Positions 47,650 through 58,571 of a DNA stretch of 64,000 nt are shown in pieces. Position 1 is the stretch's first letter, and every line of letters starts with the position of its first letter. Source of the stretch: Phascolomyces articulosus (taxonomy: Eukaryota; Mucoromycota; Mucoromycetes; Mucorales; Lichtheimiaceae). The notes under the pieces are model-generated. The model did not search any database. It was not told the origin of the DNA and saw only the letters and a program-made list of their open reading frames with translations. A program made the translations under genes and the position numbers. Location of the stretch: positions 806,001 to 870,000 of the forward strand of contig JAIXMP010000015.1 of the NCBI GenBank assembly GCA_025677815.1, given 5' to 3'.

Positions 47650-49026
47650 TTTATGCTACCAGTAGAACCAACATTCAAATACCTTGGAATTCCTTTCGCC
47701 AACACTGGAAGTATTGACCCCATACAACTTATCCAAAAAAATACTTCCTCTGCTCTTACAGCAATGCGTTTGCTCCATTCTATTGGTGTCAATCCTACTG
47801 GTTTCTCTCGACTACTGTTTTCACGTCTATATCAACAATTCATCCGACCAAAACTTGAATATGGCCTAGCTATAACATGGTTTACAGATAAACAAACAAA
47901 ATTGTTAGAAGATACCCAAAACAACTGCCTCCGTCTTATCTTTGGAGCTCATAAAACCTTCTCAACAAAAGTCATTCGTCACATTACTCGTCTCCCAACA
48001 ATGGCGAAACGCATATCAATCTTATAAACGAAATTCTTGGCTCGAGCTTACAATCTTCCGGATGATACGCTTTTATATCAGATCCGCCATAAACTTACAT
48101 TATCCAAAGCAAGTTTATGGAATGCACTCCACCAAACTAGTCTCTGGAACAGCCTACCAGCACCTCAACGAGACATAGACCCCAAATCATTGAAAAAAGA
48201 AATAAACCAATTCACAACAACAATCTAACCAAATTACTTACTCAACCTAATAATAATATCCGCCTAAAAGCTTGTCGACCAAGAATAGGAATTGATCCAA
48301 CATTATGGCTACCCATGACAACAAGGGAACGCAGCCGCGTTATTCGGTGGAGGATTGGTTTTCTACCAGGAAAACCTACTCGCTGTTGGTGTGCACAGGA
48401 CAATTCTCTCACTACTATAGCTCATCTCACTGCTTGTTTCCATTTGCATCTCGAACTAGAAGTACCACCCAACAGCAACATCGATCCAATATCTTACGTA
48501 TTGAACAAACTCCTAAAGAACCCACCTAAAGAACCGCATCGACAAGAATATTGGTCTCGTATCTGGCCAGAACTGTGTGCTATTTTGTATAATATCGACT
48601 CCTGCTGTCATCCGGATGAAGACTTTACACCGAGTAAAGACCCTGATCCAGGCAGACTTTTACTTAAATGGATACAATCTGCCAACAAAAATCCCTTCGA
48701 TCGCTTCTCACAACGTCACCAAAACCTCAACAGCCTTGGCAATGATTCACAATCCCTATATGAAGCAAGCTAGACTTTTTTCTTTTCCTGCCTGACCACT
48801 TGTATAATTCAAAAAAAAAACCCCTCCCCTAGATATTTATTCTACGACAGCCTTTCAAATTACCAAAGCTAATTTTCATTTTCTGACCTCTTAACATTTT
48901 CCCCTTTTACCCCAAGGTTTTTTCATATCACTTTGCCCAACAGGATCGGACTAGAGCGGATATGTCCTATATTAGACGCAGCGTTCATTTGGTCATTTTT
49001 ATTCTTTTAATAAACTTTAATCTACT
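47650..49026 (+). mobile_element. non-LTR retrotransposon (LINE) 3' fragment, copy B
   Basis: 5'-truncated. It starts in the last part of a reverse transcriptase with FKYLGIPFANTGSIDP, LLFSRLYQQFIRPKLEYG and TQNNCLRLIFGAHK, motifs typical of the RT thumb region in fungal LINEs. It then continues through the region shared with copy A (47994-49026), including the C-x-C-x10-H-x3-C knuckle. An in-frame TAA at 48025-48027 and a frameshift near 48200-48228 are shared with copy A. It ends without a poly-A tail at TTAATAAACTTTAAT, followed directly by the gag-like sequence at 49027. Confidence 0.9.
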
Positions 49027-49034
49027 ACTCCCGG
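49022..49034. repeat. other half of the LINE target-site duplication
   Basis: CTACTACTCCCGG directly follows the LINE 3' end of copy B and matches, inverted, 31395-31407 beside the truncated end of copy A. Confidence 0.75.
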
Positions 49035-49640
49035 GATTTTCAGCTATGTCATTTAAATCAGGTTGAGGATTGAAATTGCCTGTTCCTTTACGTTGTAATG
49101 GTGCTAAAGTAATCTCGATATCTTTGTAAATCGTAGTCGGTAATAAAATATTCTTCTAAGGAGTCCAGTGCTGCAGATACAGTGTAGGTGGTGTGTTGTT
49201 CATCGTGGTCCTTGTTCATGTTTGGTATTATATTGATCAGGTATTGAGTTAAAGCCGGACCTCGTAATACTCCTTGTAGTAGTTCCAATCGTCGGTTTTC
49301 AGTTTGTGCGCCAGTAAGTAAAATGTATGAGGTAAATTCTTGTCTAAATGTTCGAAAGTCCTCATTTTCAAATCCATGATAAATAGGCGGCTGTGGTATA
49401 GCAAAAGGGTTTCGATCGTCCAACAGGTTTAATTCGGCTTGTACTTGTTGTCGATTTCCAAAAGCGCCTGGTATGAAATAGTCCATTGTTGGTACTTGAT
49501 ATTCGGTAGTAAGCTCCAAAAGTGTGTCTTATGGTATTTGTATTTGTTTGTCGTTGGTAATTGATTTTACAGTACAAGATCAAGTGTTATGTTTGATCTG
49601 CCTTGATAATGACTTGATTCTCGTAATAATCACTCGATTC
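49027..49640 (-). pseudogene. LTR-retrotransposon gag fragment
   Basis: Minus strand from about 49486 (MDYFIPGAFGNRQQVQAELN). Gag-type blocks: YHGFENEDFRTFRQEFTSYI, QTENRRLELLQGVLRGPALT and SAALDSLEEYFITDYDLQRY. A frame break near 49088-49100 separates it from LQRKGTGNFNPQPDLNDIAE, which runs to the LINE junction at 49027. It lies inside LTR B (49661-50616) with a leader of about 170 bp containing the primer-binding-like TTTTGGTGCTCACTACAGGG, so it is the first gene of that retrotransposon. The rest of the element (protease, RT, integrase) is not in the window. Confidence 0.75.
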
Positions 49641-49660
49641 CCCTGTAGTGAGCACCAAAA

Positions 49661-50616
49661 TGTGTTAATTAGTTATATTTAATGATATTGAGTAACAGGG
49701 CTTTTGGTGAGCAACACGATGTTACTAATAAGATTTGCTTCTTATAATTACAATTCTTATAGCAACTAAAGTTTTTATATATCCGTTCGTGATATTTAGT
49801 GAGCACCAGTAATATTAACGTATATTACACCGATTAAAGCAACAGATATCAATACTAATGTTTTAAGCAAGTATCTGTTTATATGTGATTATACAGCTAT
49901 ATTAGCGTGGATTCTTTTGGCCACAGTAAAATATATAATACGAATAATATATGATATATAATTGAATTATCGTTTGAAGTATAAAAAATGTATAACAAGT
50001 GAAGCTTGGATTAGCAGTTCTTGTTATTACAAAAGAGTAACTTGTGTAGTATGTTACTATATGATATAAGCCTTGATATAATGTCTTGAATTCAATGATA
50101 ATAGTCAAAGTCAGGTATGTTACTTCCGACTTGGTAATGATAATAGAATAAGGATCAGGAATGTTACGTCTGTCCTATATTGGAAATGTTGAGCTTTCTT
50201 TAAGCTGCAGTAAAATTAAAATAAGCCAGTTCGGTCTTGAGTGAATCAATACTCTTAAAATTTATGTATATGATAAAGAGAAGTATAATTGATTGATTTT
50301 ATTTCAGTTACAAAATAGTGGGGTATTTATATGTTTTCCAATAATTAATTATTTCTATCCTAAGTAACAACATGTGAAGATACTGCGGTTGCTACGAGAT
50401 ACTGTGGTAATAAATGAATATCCAATAATAATATAATGTGTTGAATAAGTGATAATTATATTTATAAATATGTTGCTGCGGTTTGTATGTATCTCTTGTT
50501 AATTGGAAGATACCAAAAGGTAAGATAATCCGATATTGTCGCAGTAACAGTATTTATATATAGAGTTGTTTCGTAGTAATAATGGTAATAACTGCGGTTC
50601 TTTCTGGGGGGTTACA
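49661..50616 (-). mobile_element. LTR (copy B), 5' LTR of the gag fragment
   Basis: Minus strand from 50616 (TGTAACCCCCCAGAAAGAAC) to 49661 (ATTAACACA), about 956 bp. It is collinear with LTR A but has a short extra segment (CTCGTAGCAACCGCAGTAT). It holds the unoccupied version of the pogo target, CTTATTAGTAACATC, near 49730. The five bases before it on the minus strand are AACGG. Orientation and the adjacent primer-binding-like sequence make it a 5' LTR. Confidence 0.9.
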
Positions 50617-50850
50617 CCGTTCTAATTCACACCATTTCATAATAATGGCGTTATTCTATTTTATTTATTATTTATTCTTTTCTTCCTCATTTAAATTTAG
50701 ATACACCTATTTGGCGTATTCTTTTCATATGGACACGACAGACTACATGGATATATAAAAAAATATGTTACTATTAGTAACAAAGATGTCATATAGTACA
50801 AGAAGAATATGATAATATTATATGACATTATTTATATAAATAAGAAGTTG
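50617..50850. other. spacer between LTR B and the Argonaute fragment
   Basis: AT-rich with no coding signal. It contains GTTACTATTAGTAAC-like palindromic words around 50766-50780. It marks the breakpoint zone where the Argonaute gene loses its remaining domains. Confidence 0.4.
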
Positions 50851-51556
50851 CTACCCATTTTTATAACCTTGCATACAGTTGGGTGTCATGGCACATTTCT
50901 TATTTAAAAAATCATGCAGCTCCTTCAAGTGAATGCTAGCGGCTTTCTTTACACGAACAGTGAATTTTCCATCATTACTTCGTGGACCTGTGTTGTCTGT
51001 ACGTCGAGGAAGCTCCACCTATATATATATATATATATATATATTATAACAATGATAACAACAGCAATCAGTTAGTTTTGATTCATTTTTCATTCTCTCT
51101 CTCTCTTTTTTTTTTGTGCTTAAGAACCACAAAAATTCCATCAATTTGTTATTGATCGATATTCCATTCCTCTCACTCTTTTTGTGTTCAAGAACCACAA
51201 AACTTCTATCAATCACTTTCCAAATAAACCAATGATGGCGTCTTTATACGTACTTCAAACATAGCAGCTTCTTCTGCTTTGTCAAATAATAAAGGACACG
51301 AAGAGAATACGTTCTTACGACCATCATAAACTGTTTTCGCACCATTAAAAGATCTATGTTGTTGTTCTTGCAGTCGTTTCCATACCTTGCGGTTCAATGC
51401 AGTGGGAGCTTTATCATCATCAATACTTACATCATAATGGTACCAGTCGCCCACGGGAAAGTTCTTGATTTCAAAAAAGTTGGTTCGAACAAGAACTGAT
51501 CCTCCAGAGGTTCCAGATTGACTACGCATGACAAAGTCGGTCAAGGCCAGTGACAT
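50851..51556 (-). pseudogene. Argonaute N-terminal domain fragment
   Basis: Exons 51556-51254 and 51018-50851, phase 0, 156 aa. It reads MSLALTDFVMRSQSGTSGGS, then VLVRTNFFEIKN, WYHYDVSIDDDKAPTALNRK, KTVYDGRKNVFSSCPL, MFE|VELPRRTD and DGKFTVRVKKAASIHLKELH. This is the order and spacing of the Argonaute N domain and the start of the linker before PAZ. The frame then stops (TAG at 50853-50851). PAZ, MID and PIWI, which bind guide RNA and slice the target, are absent from the whole window. LTR B begins 235 bp further on. The exons and splice sites are clean, so truncation looks recent; a weak donor (GGTTATA near 50865) leaves open a continuation elsewhere. It is either a pseudogene or a stand-alone N-domain protein. 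Confidence 0.75.
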
Positions 51557-52698
51557 GATAAGACTTATGGTAAGTGACCTATTTTTTTGTGTATAGGTTT
51601 TTTTTTTTAAAAGGGAGGGAGAAAGTGATGATAAAAGAAGAAGAAAATGTGATGAATTGAAAATATATGTATAGCACTACTTCTTTTTTACAGTTGATGA
51701 CTTTTTTATTTTTTATTATTAGCTGGTGTATGCAAAAAATGTCACAAGTTATTTATGATTTCTTACTCGAGAAAGAGAAAATGTTAGAGTGGATTGGCTG
51801 TTGTAGTCAATATGATGATCAGTAAATGGTGTAGAATAATATGCCATGGTGGTTTGAATTCATTATTATTATAACCCATAGATGGGGGTTCTCTTATCTT
51901 AATAAAAAACAAAAGAAAAAGCTACAATAAAGAGGATGGATGAATGTCATTTTTTGATATTGAACGTTCATTTCTAACATAAACCATGAATCAGTATTTG
52001 TATTTTTCTTGTATATAAAGTTATCTTCCTCTATAAGTATCCTTTTTTTGTATTTATCAATATCTACTAGATGATACTGACAATATATTGATTATGAAGT
52101 CTATCAAATCTTTGTGTTACAATAATGCCCCTACCCTTATTTTGCAAATGGGGGAATATAGACTATGGATGTCCATAATACAAATTTTGCTTATTTGAAT
52201 CATTATTTTTTTTCATTACACAAATGACAAGTACTTCTTTTTTTCATGTATTGAGCATGTCCATTTATCATTACCCAAAACCCATCCCTTTGTACCAAAT
52301 GATAAGGGACAGCATTACCAAAAAGAAAAGCCACGAGGCACCATAATTTTTCATTGAGTGTAAGGATGAATTACTGTGATTAAAAACATAATCCTAATTC
52401 TTTTGTCTCATTAAACATTAGTTGTGGTGCAAGCCATTGGATCGGCATAGTTGCTAATGATGGCCAAAGAAGTTTATTATTTGGTGCTGTTGATGAAGAT
52501 TGGGGAGTCATTTGCAAAGGAAATGAAAAACCGATCGATCATTGACACATAAACAGCAGGATGTATATTGAGAGATGTGTAATATTTTGATATTATATTG
52601 ATAGGATGGCAAAGAAGGTTTTTTTTTAACAATAGATCTTGAACATTATCGGCTGTGTTTATTTTACTATATAATATATCATTCGTGACCACTTATAT
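51557..52698. other. intergenic region between the Argonaute fragment and the PAQR gene
   Basis: Upstream region of the Argonaute fragment on the left and the 3' side of the PAQR gene on the right. AT-rich with T runs. Short frames (for example 52477-52692) have no motif. No other gene is supported. Confidence 0.5.
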
Positions 52699-54339
52699 TT
52701 AAATAAATGGTTCGCTCTTGCAATATTGTTCGTAGGCTCCTTCCCTACCCCAGAATTCTTTTGCTTCGTTCATTCCAAAGAAATAATATAGGATGGCAAT
52801 TAAGCATAAAATGTGAAAAATGGTGTGTGATTGAAACTATGTCATAATAATAAAAGACATCCTATTAATATATTTTGTATATTTTTTTCATTTTTGATGA
52901 CTACGTAGTATAACGATCTTACCCATATATCACATTTACCAGGATACGATCGTTCAGGCCATCTGAAAAAAGTGATAATGCAGGTGTTATTCCAACGAGA
53001 ATAGTTATACATGCAGTTACACATTTTTTTTATACAAATAGATAACCGTTTGTCAATAATAAATACCTGAATGCAAATACCAATGCTCCAGAAAGATAAA
53101 AACCTCCCATCATAAGAGTTTTTCCAAAACCCATAGCAAACATCATGTCAAGCTGAAAATAAGTTATAAGATTTAGAATAGATTGGTGGTTAGAATGCGT
53201 TCTCAGTATAACTATACATTATTAGCTGAAAGGGCATAAAATTACAATACTACGAAAGGTAGGGATAAATAATTTATAAATACAGAAAAATGGGATATAT
53301 GCACTTACGCCATGAATGATAGCACTGTGTGCAAGACCAATGATCCCACATAGACCCACGAATAAAAATGTAATGGTACGCATCCACATATATTTTTCAG
53401 CTTGTAAACTTGGGATCATTAACACGATGGTCTATTTTATATAGAAAGAAAAATTGATAAGTGATTTAGCCTGAATATAATAATAATTTATTTAGTAGCT
53501 TACAGCGGTACCACAGATAATAAGATAAGTTATCATGTAAAAAACTATATATATTATAAAAAATTATTATTTATATATCTCTAACAAGCTTATATATATT
53601 CGTTATTACCTTGTAACTTTGGTTCACAATAAAAATAATAATGAAATCCGAGGAGCCAGCTTCCACTATATTATATTATATCAAATTAGACATTAAATAA
53701 ACGAACAGACAATATAATCCTTCTTGTTTTTGTTACACTCATTCTTGAGCAAAAAAATATTTACATATTATTACAAATAATACCAAGATAATCAATGGAG
53801 TTACAAGCGACCGAAACGTTTTTGGAATGACATGCAAAAGTATGATAAATACAACTGCAACTAAGACATCCGATACAACCCAAATAAAATACAAACATGA
53901 GCATATCAGCTGTTGTATGAAATCCTTCTTTTAATAATGAAATGTCTTGTTGCCAAATCAAAAATTGAACAAGATTGATGATAATCATTATCAAACCAAA
54001 GAAATGGGTCCAAATATTTACTATATCATAATAAGAAGAATAAAATTAGTTTCTCATCACACAATTCAATGATGAATACATACATGATTCATTATGAAGC
54101 TTAACTGTGCTTTTTAAACAAGTTAAATAACTATCACTTGGAGGACGATATCCACTTAAAATATAAGGATTAAATCGCATCCATTCTGGAATCTCGGACC
54201 ATGTTAATAATTTTTTTCGTGAATTGCCTTGAACAATGACGGTGTCTTCTTTTTCTTTGTTATTTCCTTTCAATGTTTGATAATATTCATTATTCTCTGT
54301 TGTATCCTTGTTGGTAAGAAGATGTTGTTTTTCATCCAT
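52699..54339 (-). CDS. PAQR-family seven-helix receptor (adiponectin receptor / IZH / hemolysin III-like)
   Basis: Eight exons: 54339-54084, 54020-53765, 53665-53610, 53544-53504, 53431-53309, 53152-53067, 52962-52923 and 52836-52699; 331 aa, all phases agreeing. The family entry motif LLTWSEIPEWMRFNPYILSG then YRPPSDSY precedes the membrane part. NIWTHFFG opens helix 1. YHTFACHS, DYLGI (as NSIDYLGIICNN) and SHTIFHIL hold the histidines and aspartate that bind zinc in PAQR proteins. YPGKCDIW sits before the last helix as in IZH proteins. Yeast IZH proteins affect sterol and zinc homeostasis; animal members act as ceramidases or progestin/adiponectin receptors. Oddity: the usual G(S)SHQ before the last histidine pair is FQSHT. 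Location: plasma or internal membranes. Confidence 0.93.
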
Positions 54340-55004
54340 GGTGATCTATTTTGATTATGATGATATGTAATAAATATTAATAAAAATATAAAAAAGGACG
54401 CCACCGTGATTTTCATTTTATACAGTTTCTTTTTTTAAGGGAGGAGCAGTAAAAAAAAGAAGGGTGTAAGTACATTCATGCATCTTTTGTCACCCTTTTA
54501 TTCCTAAATAGTTTTCAGCTTTTCTCCCTTTTTTTGGGTTTAGTCCGAGTCTACCGATTATATATATATATATATAAAGAGAGGACCAGTCAAAAGGCAG
54601 TAATTATTTTTTTTTTCATAAAATTAAAAATTGTGGCGTTACCATTGTTTTTGTTAAACAAGTTTCAAACTTAACTTGTGAATAAGTCAGGTTCCGTATT
54701 TTTTTTTTCTATAGAACTCACCTTTTTTTTTATTAAAAAGCATAGCCTTCTCAATTATCTGGTATGCGACTGTTGGTCGCTTTCGATGTTCCAAAATGAG
54801 GGGGAGATAAAAAAAATATGTATATAATGCTTTTCATATTTAGCCAGCAGCAGGTTTTCCTATAATGCGGTCAAAGTGATAGGGAGGAAGGGAGAAGGTA
54901 CTTAATGTTTAAAGAAGACTGTTGATGCGAGATTCAAAAGGGGACAGGTGGAATGGATATCTAACCAAAAAAACGCAATCAAAAGAAATTTTCCCTGCAG
55001 GATG

Positions 55005-55035
<31 letters not shown>

Positions 55036-58023
55036 TGGTAGGATCGATGCATTTACTGTGACGTAAGCATTTGGTATATGAATTGTATTTATAGGAAGCA
55101 ATACAATACGGTTTTGGAAAATAGGGTGGTATATCAAAATGATGACTTTATATTGTCCCATAGATATTATAAAGAAAAGCTTCACTTAATAAATAAGCTA
55201 TTTTGTTATCCACTTATCGTCAATATCAGTGAACAAAAGAGGGAGTGTTCAGTCAATAATTATAACCCCCCGCATAGAGAGATTTACGCCACTCTTTTGA
55301 GCCCCATGATCGTCAACCAAAAAGGATCTGTCATGTCAACAAGTGGATGCAACAAAATAATTTCAAGGAGAGAGACCTTTTATTACTATAGTGAATTGTA
55401 ATCAGATGAAGCAATCCACTAATAAAAGCTTTATTCTCTTGGTTGATGAATAGAGTTTAGTAACCACCACCATTTCTTCTTGGAATACTTTTTTTCTATT
55501 AGAATCGTCATAATAATGCAATCCATCCTACATTTCAGCGAATTTCTAAGGAGCAGTAATTCAGAATAAACTAGGCCGATGAGGAAGGAATTTTAATAAA
55601 AATAATGTTTATGTTGATATAGTAGTAACTACAAGAATCTATTCATGCAGCAGTAAATACCAGAAACAAGTCCGATTACCCCCTTCTCTATAATTAGAGA
55701 ACGATGATGCTTTTGAAAAAAAAAATTACCCAATTATAAAATCATCCAATTTAAGATGGCATAATATATAAGTTATCGCTGAAATGTAAATTTTTGTTAA
55801 ATGCTTGCAACATTAGATCATAAATAATCGTGAGCTAAAATCAAAGTTTTGTAATTCAGTATCTTTTTGAGTGTACCAAACGTTGCTCGTCAAATTATCT
55901 CGGGTCGTGGAATATTGGATCAATGTATCTAACTGGAGAAGCAGTATTGTTTACATTGATAATATCATTAGTGGCGACACCAACCATTCTTCATCCTTTG
56001 ACAACGCAACCAAAAGTAAAACAAGACGAAAAGTATATTTAGTGAACTACTGTCGTTTCGGTCTCGGCTTATTTTAGACTTTTGTAAAAAAAAAAAAAAA
56101 TGGTCCAAAAGTTAAAAACATTGTGTCTGTGAAAGATGACGTATACAGTCGTGCATTATTACAGCGCGATATTACTGTAAAAAAACCTATTGTCATCCAT
56201 TTGTATGATTGCGGAATGAACAATAACTTTTCTAATATCACATACTAGCCTGATAATAAATCGGCGCTACGGAGATATATGTCTTAATGCAGATCCTTAG
56301 TTTGTGACCAGGTGAAACAGAATTAAGCTTGGTTTACCAAATGAACCAGGCACACTCAGTCATGTACTGCTTTTACCTCCATGACAACCACAACATTCTT
56401 TTTGACATTGACTTCATTAACTATCTTTTTTTATATCAATACACTGATTGCTCCATAACCAGAGAGCAGCGGTGTTTAATTTTTTAATGTGACATCTGAT
56501 TGACTGGCAGTGAAGAACGTCATAATAAAAAGAGACTCATCTTTTGGAGGCGGGTTTGCTCCTTTAGTTCCAACCTTTAGGATCGAAGGAAGTGCTCGTT
56601 CACGCATTACATGAGGAAGGCACAACATGGTCCTCTTGTAAATGTATCACGACCCTTTCACTTCTGAATATCCGAGTAATGTACATTCATATGGCCACAA
56701 AGTTTGTGCCCTTTTGAGATGTTCCTGGGGTGTATATTGCGTTGGCGTTTTCCCAATAGATCCTTTAATCTAAAGGGCAGCGCTTCTTTTTTCTATTATT
56801 ACCCTCGCTGGTCAGCATGGCGTTTGTTCTGACCGCTAATGTTCACTTCTATTTTCCGCCACACCATTCACTCGCGGTATAATGGCTCCTTATTTTGCAA
56901 CTTATATAAAGTTAACATTTTAAACAAAACTGTTCTAATTTTATTCATTTAAATGTATCTTTTGTGCGAAAGGCAATATATGTATTAAAACGGCAATGTG
57001 TTTATTAATTCATGAATAAAACTTTTATTTTATTCTTTAAATCTTAGCATGCTCACACGCTTCAACGCATGAAACAAGACAAGCGTGTGTAGCGACCCGT
57101 ACCTTCTGGTTCAAGTTCCTTCCCCTCTGGTTAAGTCCCTTTTGGTACAACCCCCTTTTTCGTTGTTCAATTCCTTCTTGGTTGAGCCGTTTAAGTGTTA
57201 GCTTTTCTGAACCCAGTTGTAATAATTGGCAAAGGGCTCCAAACCTATTCGATTCAAGTTATCTTGGTTGAACCATCTACAAAATCTTTTTGGTCAGGTC
57301 CTGTTGGTGCAATCAATGGTGGGTCTGCTTTCTGAACTCGCACAAAAAAACAGTTACAATCCGTAAACTACATAATTGTTTTCTTTTTGAGGATCAAGGC
57401 AATACATACTATTCAAGCCATTTAAATCCTTCACGTCATCAATTCTTTCACGTCCTCAATTTCTTCACGTCTTTCAAGTCATTCATGATATTCAAGTCAT
57501 TTACGATGTCCAAGCCATCCAAGCCATTCAAATTAGTCAAGTTATTCGGGTTTTCATTTTTAAGTACACTTACACTTAGACAATACCTGTTGACATGGTT
57601 CGGTTATTTACTCAAGCAACCGAGGGGTAGGAAGGGTTTCCTCTTTGTAATAAACATAAAACTTAAAAAGCATGGGAGTCTTAAAGTACTGATAGTCTCG
57701 TGGGAATAATAACTTCTGTTTCTTACGTATTGTTAAAAAGTCTTTAATAAAAACGCCATTGCTTGTTTATTAAAATAGTTCCTGTGGTGTCATTTCTTTT
57801 AAAAGTTGAAAAAAAGTGTAGTCGTACTTGTTCAATCGTTTTCGAAATGCTTTCGAATGCAAGGGCTATGGTTATAAAGTTAATTTTCCATTTTTTTTGG
57901 ACAATCACATAGGTTGTTCAATGGTCAGTTCTCCTTTCTTAACTATTGGATATTTAATCTTTATTCAATTCTGTTTTAAAAAATAAACACGACCTGAACA
58001 AAGGTGTCTCCCGCTATACGGTA
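54340..58023. other. gene-poor region with decayed repeats
   Basis: Left part: PAQR promoter, with (TA)n runs at 54559-54576 and 55007-55034. At 55871-56077 a plus-strand frame (68 codons, ending NYCRFGLGLF) and scattered pieces to 56700 look like decayed coding DNA. 57113-57300 holds repeated TTCTGGTTCAAG/TTCTTGGTTGA words. 57410-57545 holds degenerate tandem units of about 14 bp (TTCACGTC(A/C)TCAAT, TTCAAGTCATT). No intact gene is supported. The frame at 57290-57709 is made mostly of these repeats. Confidence 0.4.
57410..57545. repeat. degenerate short tandem repeat (TTCA(C/A)GTCATT-like)
   Basis: Successive units TTCACGTCATCAAT, TTCACGTCCTCAAT, TTCACGTCTTTCAAG, TCATTCATGATATTCAAG and CAAGCCATCCAAGCC. 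They diverge along the array, as in decaying minisatellites. Confidence 0.6.
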
Positions 58024-58571
58024 TTAGTATTCTTCTTGTTGTTTTACTTGCAACCCTGGATATCGAAAGCATATCTGAATAGACTTGTAGATTTCTTACG
58101 TTGATCAAAAAAGATACACTACTGTTGAACTGAAATAAAGAAATGGAACTGCTAATCAGATACGTATATTCAGCTTGATTCATCATTGTTTAATTATATT
58201 TATATTATCACACACCAGGATATAACATCCATGCAGATGCAGTATACTGATTCATAATTAGAACCTTCATATGTAATTTTCTTCTCAAATCCACTTTATC
58301 CCCAATAATTATATCTAACTGTACTACGTACCCCATGTTAAAAGCTTGACCATCATAAAATGTGAAAACAACAACAACAGCATTCAATTTACGTATAACT
58401 GATGTTTCTACTGTTATATAGTACTTTGTTATTTTTATTCTATAACGACAAAATACAATATATAAACACTTACTACGTAATAATATTACTTGTAACTACA
58501 CTTTCATTTTTTTCAGAACTTATTATATTTACTGCACTTACGATGTTTTGTGATTGATTTGATTTGTCCAT
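58024..58571 (-). CDS. small four-exon gene of unknown function
   Basis: Exons 58571-58477, 58439-58214, 58128-58099 and 58074-58024; 133 aa, all phases agreeing (2, 0, 0) with GT-AG introns, including a GTGTGA donor. The protein begins MDKSNQSQNIVSAVNIISSE. It has a hydrophobic, probably beta-rich centre (KLNAVVVVFTFYDGQAFNMG, then YVVQLDIIIGDKVDL) and ends VKQQEEY. No signal peptide or known motif was seen. The model rests on splice logic only; other minus-strand frames at 59000-59290, including a nine-Asp run encoded by a microsatellite, could be upstream exons of a longer gene. No family is recognised. Confidence 0.4.

Noticed and set aside
57290..57709. 139-codon plus-strand frame
   Set aside because: Largely translated minisatellite repeats with no family feature.
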